NCBI GenBank assembly: GCA_011390035.1
Contig: JAABTE010000097.1
Span: forward strand, 1 to 8,426
DNA: 8,426 nt
Reading direction: 5' to 3'
Source of the DNA: Desulfobacteraceae bacterium
GTDB lineage: Bacteria; Desulfobacterota; Desulfobacteria; Desulfobacterales; JAABSP01
Both the position numbers and the translations under genes were made by a program. This document shows, piece by piece, positions 1-8,063 of this stretch. Below the pieces are notes generated by a model. It saw nothing but the letters and a program-made list of their open reading frames with translations, was not told the DNA's origin and did no database searches. Each line of letters begins with the position of its first letter. Positions within the stretch are counted from its first letter, which is position 1.

Positions 1-426
1 GGCCACCCCATCCTCGTGAAAATAGCCGTCGCAACAGGTGGTGGTGCCGGAAAGGATCATTTCGGCGCAGGCCAGCAGCGCCCCCGCCCGGACAGTTTCC
101 GGATTGATATGGGCCCGCTCGGCCGGAAAGATGTGATCGTTGAGCCAGGTCATCAGGGGCAGATCGTCGGCAAGGCCCCGGAACAGGGTCATGGGCAGGT
201 GAGTATGAGCGTTGATCAGGCCCGGCATGACAATGCAGCCGGCGGCGTCAATCACGGTTTTCGCCTGCGGCCTTCCCGGCAGGGCATGGGTGGTTTTCGC
301 CGGCGGCATCGGCTCGATGGCTATGATGCGGCCATCCCGGATGCCCAGCCAGCCCGCCGGCAGGATTTCCCTCCGGCGGTTCATCGTTGCCATCATCCCG
401 TTTTCGATGATCAGATCAAAATCCAT
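1..426 (-). CDS. Amidohydrolase, MTA/SAH deaminase-like (5' part, truncated by window edge)
   Basis: The first 142 codons are present; the rest lies beyond position 1. The protein begins MDFDLIIENG, with the small N-terminal beta domain of metal-dependent amidohydrolases at about residues 1-68. The strand-1 metal motif PGLINAHTH follows at 68-76, with H74 and H76 as the HxH ligands. The segment MTLFRGLADDLPLMTWL (79-95) and the following IFPAE are typical of 5-methylthioadenosine/S-adenosylhomocysteine deaminases (MtaD/SsnA/TRZ-ATZ group). These cytosolic metalloenzymes deaminate an adenosine-type substrate to the inosine form in nucleoside and methionine salvage. The remaining metal ligands and the catalytic Glu are not in view, so substrate is inferred; guanine or cytosine deaminase or a chlorohydrolase remain possible. 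GAGGG lies only 3 nt before the ATG, a tight but usable ribosome site. A terminator separates it from dnaK upstream, so it is probably transcribed separately, although I see no convincing promoter. Confidence 0.85.
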   Translation of the reverse strand, partial: MDFDLIIENGMMATMNRRREILPAGWLGIRDGRIIAIEPMPPAKTTHALPGRPQAKTVIDAAGCIVMPGLINAHTHLPMTLFRGLADDLPLMTWLNDHIFPAERAHINPETVRAGALLACAEMILSGTTTCCDGYFHEDGVA

Positions 427-462
427 GCGCCCTCAAATCATACCCGAACAGGGCTGTCAAGC

Positions 463-498
463 AAAAATCCCGCGACCCTTCAACAGGTCGCGGGATTT
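463..498 (-). terminator. Rho-independent terminator of the grpE-dnaK transcript
   Basis: Positions 465-477 and 486-498 form a perfect 13-bp inverted repeat (AAATCCCGCGACC and its complement) around an 8-nt loop. Read on the minus strand, the stem ends in a run of five T (463-467). It lies about 31 bp after the dnaK stop codon and before the amidohydrolase start. Stem, loop size, T-run and position all fit an intrinsic terminator for dnaK. Confidence 0.9.
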
Positions 499-528
499 GA
501 TCGGCATTGGAAGCAGGGTTGGGCGCGA

Positions 529-2469
<1,941 letters not shown>

Positions 2470-2487
2470 TTCTTCCTCCTTCGTCTA

Positions 2488-2510
2488 TTCCGCGCCGGAT
2501 GCCGGCGGAA
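2488..2510 (-). other. Hairpin in the grpE-dnaK intergenic region
   Basis: On the minus strand TTCCGCCGG, a CAT loop, and CCGGCGCGGAA form a 9-bp GC-rich stem with a 2-nt bulge. It ends only 6 nt before the dnaK ribosome-binding site (2471-2481) and lies about 48 nt after the grpE stop. There is no T-run, so it does not look like a terminator. It could stabilise the dnaK end of a processed transcript or help set the GrpE:DnaK ratio; that role is inference. Confidence 0.5.
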
Positions 2511-2558
2511 CGCTTCGCGCCGCCCGGGCCCCGACATCAGCAATTGTTAAAAGTCTTC

Positions 2559-3275
2559 TCATTGCGATCCGCCGCCGCCCTTGGCCACCACCACCATGGC
2601 GGGCCGGAGGAGTCGGTCCTGTATCATGTAGCCCCGCTGAAACTCCCGAATGACGGAGTTGTCCGGATGCTGGTCGGACGGCTCCTGCATGGCCGCCTCG
2701 TGAAACCCGGGATCAAAGGGCTTTCCCACGGAATCGATGGGTACGACGCCGAACTTTTCAAGCACCTTCAAAAGCTCCTTCAAGGTCATTTCCACGCCCT
2801 CCACAATGCCGGGGGCGCTGCCCGGGGGTTTTTCCGCGGAGCCGTTTTCCCCCGCCTTGCAGGCGCCGGCGGACTGAAGGGCCAGCTCCAGGTTGTCCAC
2901 GACCGGCAGAAGCGCCTTGATCAGGTTTTCATTGGCGTATTTGCGGTGGGATTCCATCTCGCGGGCCGAGCGCTTCTTGTAGTTTTCAAAGTCCGCAGAC
3001 ACCCGCAACAGGCGCTCGTGGTACTCCTTGACCTCCCCGCGGGCCGCTTCCAGTTCCGCCGCCGTCGCCGTCGGCGGATCATTGGGGTTGCCGGCATCGC
3101 CGGGCTCGGCCGCCGGGCCGGATTCAGGCTCGCCCGTTTCGGCGGCCTCGGAAGCCTGGGCGCCGGGAGCCTGTCCTTTTTCCGGGGTCGCGCCCTCGCT
3201 CTCGGCCGACGCCGGTTCGTCCATCGCCATTTCCACTGATTCCGGCTGCTCGCTAACTTGCTTTTCGTCGGTCAT
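2559..3275 (-). CDS. grpE: Nucleotide exchange factor GrpE
   Basis: Complete 238-residue co-chaperone that acts as a dimer to release ADP from DnaK; in known GrpE proteins it also acts as a thermosensor. Residues 1-70 are an acidic, Ala/Glu/Pro-rich disordered tail, longer than in compact homologues. A long coiled-coil helix begins near 73 and contains the family segment RVSADFENYKKR (91-102). Then come LLPVVDNLELAL (122-133), VEMTLKELLKVLEKFGV (161-177), and the C-terminal beta wing with FDPGFHEAAMQ (187-197) and GYMIQDRLLRPAMVVVAKGG (215-234). Residues about 135-156 form a Gly/Ala/Pro-rich insert between helices that is longer than I expect. AGGAG at 3288-3292 lies 12 nt before the ATG, which is rather far, but no better in-frame start is visible. 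A sigma70-like promoter precedes it and dnaK follows in the same operon. Confidence 0.97.
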   Translation of the reverse strand: MTDEKQVSEQPESVEMAMDEPASAESEGATPEKGQAPGAQASEAAETGEPESGPAAEPGDAGNPNDPPTATAAELEAARGEVKEYHERLLRVSADFENYKKRSAREMESHRKYANENLIKALLPVVDNLELALQSAGACKAGENGSAEKPPGSAPGIVEGVEMTLKELLKVLEKFGVVPIDSVGKPFDPGFHEAAMQEPSDQHPDNSVIREFQRGYMIQDRLLRPAMVVVAKGGGGSQ

Positions 3276-3331
3276 CGATGCAAATCACTCCTGGTTTCTT
3301 GGTGTTTTTTTTACAACCCAATATCGCATAG

Positions 3332-3359
3332 AAAATAATACGGCGGTCAACCTTGTCAA
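3332..3359 (-). promoter_or_regulatory. Sigma70-like promoter for grpE-dnaK
   Basis: On the minus strand a perfect -35 TTGACA (3354-3359) is followed after 16 bp by TATTTT (3332-3337), 4 of 6 matches to the -10 consensus, in an AT-rich patch. The start would fall about 50 nt before the grpE ATG. I see no CIRCE inverted repeat (TTAGCACTC-type) and no clear sigma32-type CCCCAT box, so HrcA or sigma32 control is not supported by what is visible here. Confidence 0.55.
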
Positions 3360-3423
3360 GGAGCGGATTTGTCCGGGACGGCGGTGGGGAAAGCATTGAA
3401 GCGGATTTGGGGGAAAGGAAAGG

Positions 3424-3443
3424 GGGGGTGGTTGCGCACCCCC
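3424..3443 (-). terminator. Possible terminator or alternative 3' hairpin of the SRP RNA
   Basis: On the minus strand GGGGGTG (3437-3443) and CACCCCC (3424-3430) pair perfectly around a 6-nt loop, followed by CC, TTT, CC, TTT. The stem is strong but the T-tract is interrupted, so termination may be partial. The same bases are needed to close the SRP RNA Alu domain, so this fold and the mature RNA fold exclude each other. Confidence 0.4.
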
Positions 3444-3684
3444 TGTCGGATTCATTTTCGGAAACGACCGCATCCTTCATTGACCGGGATCGATCCGCGA
3501 CACAGACGCCATTGCTTATCGCTGCTTCCTTCCGGACCTGACGAGGTTCGCAAGTGTCTGTTGCGCGGCGGCCGGTCGGGAGGATGTCGGAGTCCCGTCA
3601 TTGGAACCCTCGAGGGGGAATTCAGCCCCGCGTAAAGCGGATTTCGGGTTCAGGGCACCGCTAACTCCCCGCCTAGCGCAACCA
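3429..3684 (-). ncRNA. ffs: Signal recognition particle RNA, bacterial large type (Alu plus S domains)
   Basis: The RNA scaffold of the signal recognition particle, which binds Ffh and FtsY to target nascent membrane proteins. On the minus strand the near-invariant S-domain tip GTCAGGTCCGGAAGGAAGCA lies at 3523-3542, with the GGAA tetraloop and the asymmetric loop that binds the Ffh M domain. Flanking arms pair over a long rod: CGCGCAACAGACAC with GCGTCTGTGTCGCG, GACCGG with CCGGTC, CATCCT with AGGATG, GGGTTC with GAATCC, and CCCCCT (3613-3618) with AGGGGG (3439-3444). The 5' part reads CTAGGCGGGGAGTTAGCGG, then GTGCCCTGAACCC and AATCCGC, as in the Alu domain of Bacillus/Thermotoga-type large SRP RNAs. 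CGCTA and TAGCG form one Alu hairpin. The ends close by TGGTTGCGC (3676-3684) with GCGCAACCA (3429-3437), partly competing with that hairpin. About 256 nt fits the large type (roughly 260-270), not the roughly 110-nt 4.5S RNA. Exact ends are estimated from pairing. Confidence 0.93.
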
Positions 3685-3690
3685 AACGAA

Positions 3691-3718
3691 AAACTAATAC
3701 ACGGGCGCTGCCTTTCAA
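3691..3718 (-). promoter_or_regulatory. Candidate promoter of the SRP RNA gene
   Basis: On the minus strand TTGAAA (3713-3718, 5 of 6 matches to -35) and TAGTTT (3691-3696, 3 of 6 matches to -10) are separated by 16 bp. The predicted start falls about 7 nt further, at the first bases of the SRP RNA closing helix (3683-3684). The weak -10 limits confidence, but the position matches the 5' end derived independently from RNA pairing. Confidence 0.45.
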
Positions 3719-3770
3719 GGGCGCGGCGCCATTTTTTATGGAATTGGGAAAATTTTTCCGCCAACGGGTA

Positions 3771-3799
3771 TTGACTTGTGAGGCGCGGGCGGATAGCTT
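3771..3799 (+). promoter_or_regulatory. Candidate promoter for tilS
   Basis: TTGACT (3771-3776, 5 of 6 matches to -35) and TAGCTT (3794-3799, 3 of 6) are 17 bp apart. Transcription would begin near 3806, only a few bases before the ATG at 3810, giving an almost leaderless message. The tract just upstream (3731-3757) is unusually AT-rich and could hold another promoter. Confidence 0.35.
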
Positions 3800-3809
3800 G
3801 ACCCTGCCC

Positions 3810-5249
3810 ATGGAACCGATTATCCACATCCTTTGCGAAACCATCGCGCACTTCAATATGATCCGGCATGGAGACCGTCTGCTGGTCGGAGTTTCCGGCG
3901 GCCCCGATTCGGTGGCGCTGCTGCACCTGATGGGGCGCATAGCCGTAAGATATGGGCTGACGCTGGGGGTGGCGCACCTGAACCATCAACTTCGAGGCGC
4001 GGCATCGGACGCGGATGCCGAACTGGTGGAATCGCTTGCAATTAATGGAAATTTATCCTATTATGGAAGGAAAGAGGATGTAGCCGCCCATGCCAGGCGG
4101 CGCCGGCTCTGCCTTGAGGAGGGTGCCCGGCAAGTCCGGTACGCCTTCCTTGAAGAAGTGGCCGACCGCCATGGATACCATAAGATCGCAGTGGGGCATC
4201 ATGCCGACGACAATGCCGAGCAGGTGCTGCTCAATCTGATCCGGGGCAGCGGCATGAAGGGGCTGGCCGGCATTCCCCCCGTGCGAAACGGGCGGATTAT
4301 CCGTCCCTTGATCCGGTTGAGCCGCGATGACATCCTTAAATATGTTGCGGACAACCGGCTTTCACATGCCGTGGACGCATCCAACGCGGACCCGCGCTTC
4401 CGGCGCAACCGACTGCGGCATCAGGCGCTGCCCCTTCTGGAACGCCATTTCAATCCGGAAGTGGCGGGGGCTTTGAACCGGCTGTCGGAGATAGTCCGGG
4501 ATGAAAACGAATGGACAGAGGCCATCGTCCGCCGGGAAATGGCCCGGATCGCCCTGAACGAAAATGACCGCGCCGTGACCCTTTCGGTTAAGGCCTTTTC
4601 ACGGAAGCATCCGGCCCTGAAGCGCCGGCTGATTCGCGGGGCCATCCACCGCCTGGATGCCGGCGCCGGCGGCATCCATTACGCACACATCGAGGCGGCG
4701 CGCCGACTGGCGGACGCGGCGGCGCCGACGGCGGCCATTCATCTGCCCCGGGGCATCATGGTCCGGCGGGACCAGGACCGGCTGGTGATCGAAAGATCGG
4801 AGGCCGTAGGCGGGGCATCGGATGCCGGGGATCGCGCCATGGCCGATTATGCCATCGCGGTCCCCGAGCCGACGGGCCACCGGCAAGTCCACATCCCCGA
4901 AACGGGGGCCATCCTCCGGTTCACGCCGATGGCGCCGCCATTCGACGTAAAAATGACAGCCGGCGGCGGCCGGCGCATCGCCCTCTTCGACGCGGAGTCC
5001 CTGAGCTATCCGCTGGTGATCCGCAACCTTCTACCCGGGGACCGCTTCGTTCCATTCGGCATGACGGGGCGTCAGAAGGCGAGCCGGGCCATGATCAACC
5101 GGAAAATTCCGAAAAGCCTGCGGCGGCGCTTGCCGATCCTGGTTTCCGGCGACCTGATCATCTGGGTGGCGGGGGTGCGGCGGGCCGAGGGCGCCCGGCT
5201 GACGGAGCAGACAGCGAAGGCATTGAAAGTGGAACTTTTCCTTGCCTAA
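3810..5249 (+). CDS. tilS: tRNA(Ile)-lysidine synthase TilS
   Basis: This cytosolic enzyme ligates lysine to C34 of tRNA-Ile2 (anticodon CAU) with ATP, switching its decoding from AUG to AUA. From the ATG at 3810 it has 479 residues. The PP-loop SGGPDS is at 29-34, HLNHQLRG at 56-63, the family motif GHHADDNAEQVLLNLIRGSG at 129-148 and RNRLRH at 199-204. A middle helical substrate-binding region follows. The C-terminal TilS domain (about 385-475) includes NLLPGDRFVPFG and VAGVRR. An in-frame ATG at 3738 would add 24 residues. I prefer 3810 because family members usually place the PP-loop about 20-30 residues from the N-terminus and a candidate promoter lies between the two ATGs. Neither start has a good Shine-Dalgarno, so the start is not settled. 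It is transcribed away from the SRP RNA. Codons 4041-4079 are notably AT-rich for this gene. Confidence 0.96.
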   Translation: MEPIIHILCETIAHFNMIRHGDRLLVGVSGGPDSVALLHLMGRIAVRYGLTLGVAHLNHQLRGAASDADAELVESLAINGNLSYYGRKEDVAAHARRRRLCLEEGARQVRYAFLEEVADRHGYHKIAVGHHADDNAEQVLLNLIRGSGMKGLAGIPPVRNGRIIRPLIRLSRDDILKYVADNRLSHAVDASNADPRFRRNRLRHQALPLLERHFNPEVAGALNRLSEIVRDENEWTEAIVRREMARIALNENDRAVTLSVKAFSRKHPALKRRLIRGAIHRLDAGAGGIHYAHIEAARRLADAAAPTAAIHLPRGIMVRRDQDRLVIERSEAVGGASDAGDRAMADYAIAVPEPTGHRQVHIPETGAILRFTPMAPPFDVKMTAGGGRRIALFDAESLSYPLVIRNLLPGDRFVPFGMTGRQKASRAMINRKIPKSLRRRLPILVSGDLIIWVAGVRRAEGARLTEQTAKALKVELFLA

Positions 5250-5269
5250 TTTCCCCTCATGCTTATACT
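5242..5269 (+). promoter_or_regulatory. Candidate promoter for the ftsH-folP operon
   Basis: TTGCCT (5242-5247, 4 of 6 matches to -35) overlaps the tilS stop. It is followed after 16 bp by TATACT (5264-5269, 5 of 6 matches to -10). The local AT content rises sharply. The start would lie near 5276, about 32 nt before the ftsH start codon. Read-through from tilS is also possible, as no terminator separates the genes. Confidence 0.5.
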
Positions 5270-5293
5270 AATATGGTCTGTATAACTTTCTTC

Positions 5294-5300
5294 AGGAGGT
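5294..5300 (+). promoter_or_regulatory. Strong ribosome-binding site that fixes the ftsH TTG start
   Basis: AGGAGGT, nearly the full anti-16S complement, sits 7 nt before TTG at 5308. This spacing and the MNPFYKNLALW N-terminus settle the non-ATG start. Confidence 0.85.
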
Positions 5301-5307
5301 AGGTTCT

Positions 5308-7176
5308 TTGAATCCGTTTTACAAGAATCTCGCGCTATGGCTCGTCATCACACTGATGATGATCATGTTGTACAACCTTTTCCATCAGCAGAACGTGCCG
5401 GAATCGAGCATCGGCTACAGCCAGTTTCTGTCCATGGTGGAAGACGGCCGGATATCCGAAGTGCTGATCCAGGATCAGGAGCTGTTCGTCACCAACGACA
5501 AGGGCGAGCGCTTCCATCTGTATGCCCCCGAGGATCCCGAGCTGGTCAAGACCCTTCGCCAGCGGGGCGTTGCCATAAAGGCCAAGCCGCCCGCCGAATC
5601 CTCGTGGCTCGTGTCGGTGCTGGTGTCCTGGTTCCCGATGATCGTGCTGATCGGCGTCTGGATCTTTTTCATGCGCCAGATGCAGTCCGGGGGCGGCAAG
5701 GCGCTGTCCTTCGGCAAAAGCCGGGCGCGGCTGCTGTCGGACCAGTCCGAGAAGGTGACCTTCGCGGACGTTGCCGGCGTGGACGAGGCCAAGGAGGAGC
5801 TGGAGGAGATCGTCGAGTTTTTAAAGGACCCCAAAAAATTCACCCGCCTCGGCGGCCGCATTCCCAAGGGCGTGCTGCTGATGGGGCCGCCTGGAACGGG
5901 TAAAACCCTGTTGGGCCGGGCCATCGCGGGGGAGGCGGGGGTGCCTTTTTTCAGCATCAGCGGATCTGACTTTGTGGAGATGTTCGTGGGCGTGGGCGCC
6001 TCGCGGGTGCGGGATCTTTTTGTTCAGGGCAAAAAGAACGCACCATGCATCATCTTCGTGGACGAGATCGACGCGGTGGGCCGCCACCGGGGCGCCGGGC
6101 TCGGCGGCGGTCATGACGAGCGGGAGCAGACCCTCAACCAGTTGCTGGTGGAAATGGACGGCTTTGAGTCCAACGAGGGGGTGATCCTGATCTCGGCCAC
6201 CAACCGGCCCGACGTGCTGGACCCGGCACTGATGCGGCCCGGCCGCTTCGACCGGCAGGTGGTGGTGTCGCTGCCGGACATCCGGGGCCGGGAAAAGATC
6301 CTGAAGGTCCACATGCGAAAGACCACGGTGACGGACGATGTCTCGACCATCACCCTGGCCAAGGGAACGCCGGGCTTTTCCGGCGCGGACCTTGAAAACC
6401 TGGTGAACGAGGCCGCCCTGCTGGCCGCCAAGCGCGGCAAGGATAAGGTGGACATGATGGATTTTGAGGACGCCAAGGACAAGGTCTATATGGGCCTTGA
6501 GCGAAAATCCAAGGTGATCTCCGAGGAAGACAAGAAGATCACGGCCTATCACGAGGGCGGCCATGCCCTGGTGGCCCGCTTGCTGCCGGAAACGGACGCG
6601 GTCAACAAGATCACCATCATTCCCCGGGGCCGGGCCGCCGGCGTCACCTGGTTCCTGCCGGAAGAACGCGATTTTAAGTTCAAGGATCAACTGGAAAGCG
6701 AGCTGGCGGTAGCCTTCGGCGGCCGGGCGGCCGAGGAGATCATCTTCAATCGCATCAGCACCGGCGCCTCCAACGACATCAAGCAGGCCACGGAGATCGC
6801 CCAGAAGATGATCCGCTCCTGGGGCATGAGCGAAAACCTCGGTCCGCTCTCCTACGCCAAGGGCGAGGAGCAGATATTCCTGGGCCGCGAGATCGCACAG
6901 CATCGGGACTATTCCGAGGACACGGCCCGGAAGATCGACGCCGAGGTGGGCAACCTGATCGGCAGGAGCTACGAGCGCGCCAAATCCGTACTCGGCGAGA
7001 ACCTGGACATCCTGCACAAGCTGTCCGCGCTCCTGCTGGAAAAGGAGACGGTGAAGGGCGAGGAGCTGGATGCCCTGATTACGGCCATGCGGCCGGGCAT
7101 CAAGCTGCCATCCATCCGGAAACCCGCGCCGGCGGGAGTCGTGAAAACAGAGGGATCCATCGATACCACGGTATGA
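5308..7176 (+). CDS. ftsH: ATP-dependent zinc metalloprotease FtsH
   Basis: Inner-membrane AAA+ protease, hexameric in known homologues, that extracts and degrades misassembled membrane proteins and short-lived regulators. Complete at 622 residues with a TTG start. Two membrane helices lie at about 8-26 and 102-122 and flank an external domain beginning with the usual SYSQF-like segment (GYSQF, 36-40). The AAA module has Walker A GPPGTGKT (193-200), pore loop FVGVGA (226-231), Walker B IIFVDEID (248-255) and the second region of homology ATNRPDVLDPALMRPGRFDR (297-316). The zinc site is HEGGH (415-419; most homologues have HEAGH), with the third ligand expected at D490 in STGASND. H415, E416 and H419 are intact, so activity is expected. 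It overlaps folP by 4 bp and probably shares its transcript. The tail after about 600 is short and variable. Confidence 0.99.
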   Translation: MNPFYKNLALWLVITLMMIMLYNLFHQQNVPESSIGYSQFLSMVEDGRISEVLIQDQELFVTNDKGERFHLYAPEDPELVKTLRQRGVAIKAKPPAESSWLVSVLVSWFPMIVLIGVWIFFMRQMQSGGGKALSFGKSRARLLSDQSEKVTFADVAGVDEAKEELEEIVEFLKDPKKFTRLGGRIPKGVLLMGPPGTGKTLLGRAIAGEAGVPFFSISGSDFVEMFVGVGASRVRDLFVQGKKNAPCIIFVDEIDAVGRHRGAGLGGGHDEREQTLNQLLVEMDGFESNEGVILISATNRPDVLDPALMRPGRFDRQVVVSLPDIRGREKILKVHMRKTTVTDDVSTITLAKGTPGFSGADLENLVNEAALLAAKRGKDKVDMMDFEDAKDKVYMGLERKSKVISEEDKKITAYHEGGHALVARLLPETDAVNKITIIPRGRAAGVTWFLPEERDFKFKDQLESELAVAFGGRAAEEIIFNRISTGASNDIKQATEIAQKMIRSWGMSENLGPLSYAKGEEQIFLGREIAQHRDYSEDTARKIDAEVGNLIGRSYERAKSVLGENLDILHKLSALLLEKETVKGEELDALITAMRPGIKLPSIRKPAPAGVVKTEGSIDTTV

Positions 7177-8048
7177 AGACCTTCACCATCGCCTGGGGCG
7201 ACCATCGGCTGGAACTGGGCGGGCGAGCGCTGATCATGGGCATCCTCAATGTCACGCCGGACTCGTTTTCGGATGGCGGCCGATTTTTCAATTTCGAGAC
7301 GGCGGTTTCAAGGGGCCTTGAAATGGTCTCTGAAGGCGCCGATATGCTGGACATCGGGGGCGAATCGACCCGGCCCTTTTCTGACGCCGTCTCTGCGGCC
7401 GAGGAAATGGATCGAGTCCTGCCGGTGATCGAGGCGTTGGCCCCGCGCATCGAAATTCCCATCTCCATCGATACAACCAAGGCGGCGGTGGCCGAAAAGG
7501 CCATCGCCGCGGGCGCTTCCATTATAAATGACGTCAGCGCCCTTCGCTCGGATCCGCTAATGGCGCCTTTGGCCGCGAGGCTCGGAGCGCCGGTCATCCT
7601 GATGCACATGAAGGGCACGCCCAGGACCATGCAGAAAGACCCGCATTACGATGATCTGATAGGAGAGATCAAGGCATTCCTGCTGGCGGCCGTTCGGCGG
7701 GCAACCGATGCCGGGGCGTCGGCGTCCCGTTTGATCATCGACCCTGGCATCGGGTTCGGCAAAACCCGAGAACACAATCTTACCCTCCTCGCCCGGTTGA
7801 AAGAGCTGGGGGAGCTGGGGTTTCCGATCCTGATGGGCACATCCCGAAAGGCGTTCATCCGGGGCATTTTAAAGGATGCCCTTGGCAGGGAGGTGGCGCC
7901 GGAATCCCCGGAGGTTGAAATCGGCACCCAGGCATCCGTGGCGGCATCCATTTTGGGCGGCGCTCACATTGTGCGGGTTCATGACGTGAAAAACACCCTG
8001 GCCACCACCCGAATCATCGATGCCATCCGCGCCGCGCTCCCCTCATGA
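7173..8048 (+). CDS. folP: Dihydropteroate synthase
   Basis: Complete 291-residue TIM-barrel enzyme that condenses 6-hydroxymethyl-dihydropterin pyrophosphate with p-aminobenzoate to give dihydropteroate in folate synthesis; the family is the target of sulfonamides. Signature motifs occur in order: MGILNVTPDSFSDGG (22-36, loop 1 with the metal-binding Asn), GGESTRP (62-68, loop 2), PISIDTTK (96-103), IIND (117-120), DPGIGFGKT (190-198), GTSRKAFI (222-229) and RVHDV (268-272). After STRP the usual Gly is replaced by Phe (F69), a variation in the mobile loop near the pABA site. Its ATG overlaps the ftsH TGA (ATGA) and no good ribosome site is visible, which suggests translational coupling. A lipoprotein gene follows after 15 bp. 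Confidence 0.98.
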   Translation: MKTFTIAWGDHRLELGGRALIMGILNVTPDSFSDGGRFFNFETAVSRGLEMVSEGADMLDIGGESTRPFSDAVSAAEEMDRVLPVIEALAPRIEIPISIDTTKAAVAEKAIAAGASIINDVSALRSDPLMAPLAARLGAPVILMHMKGTPRTMQKDPHYDDLIGEIKAFLLAAVRRATDAGASASRLIIDPGIGFGKTREHNLTLLARLKELGELGFPILMGTSRKAFIRGILKDALGREVAPESPEVEIGTQASVAASILGGAHIVRVHDVKNTLATTRIIDAIRAALPS

Positions 8049-8063
8049 AAAACAGGAGACACC

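Noticed and set aside
415..419. Possible inactive FtsH because the zinc motif reads HEGGH (residue numbers) rather than HEAGH
   Set aside because: Both histidines and the catalytic glutamate are present; the changed residue is not a ligand, so the variant should be active.
437..460. TTGACA and TATGAT boxes on the minus strand just before the amidohydrolase start
   Set aside because: The spacer is only 12 bp, too short for a sigma70 promoter, and no acceptable -10 lies at 16-18 bp from the TTGACA.
3276..3420. Search for a CIRCE element upstream of grpE
   Set aside because: No TTAGCACTC/GAGTGCTAA-type inverted repeat is present; the single GAGTG lies in the ribosome-binding region and has no partner.
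3369..3989. Short open frames on both strands in the region between grpE and tilS
   Set aside because: They fall on the SRP RNA and its promoters; their sequence is explained by RNA pairing and shows no coding signature.
5821..7017. 398-codon open frame on the minus strand opposite ftsH
   Set aside because: It is His/Gly/Leu-rich shadow sequence with no family features, and ftsH is full length on the plus strand.
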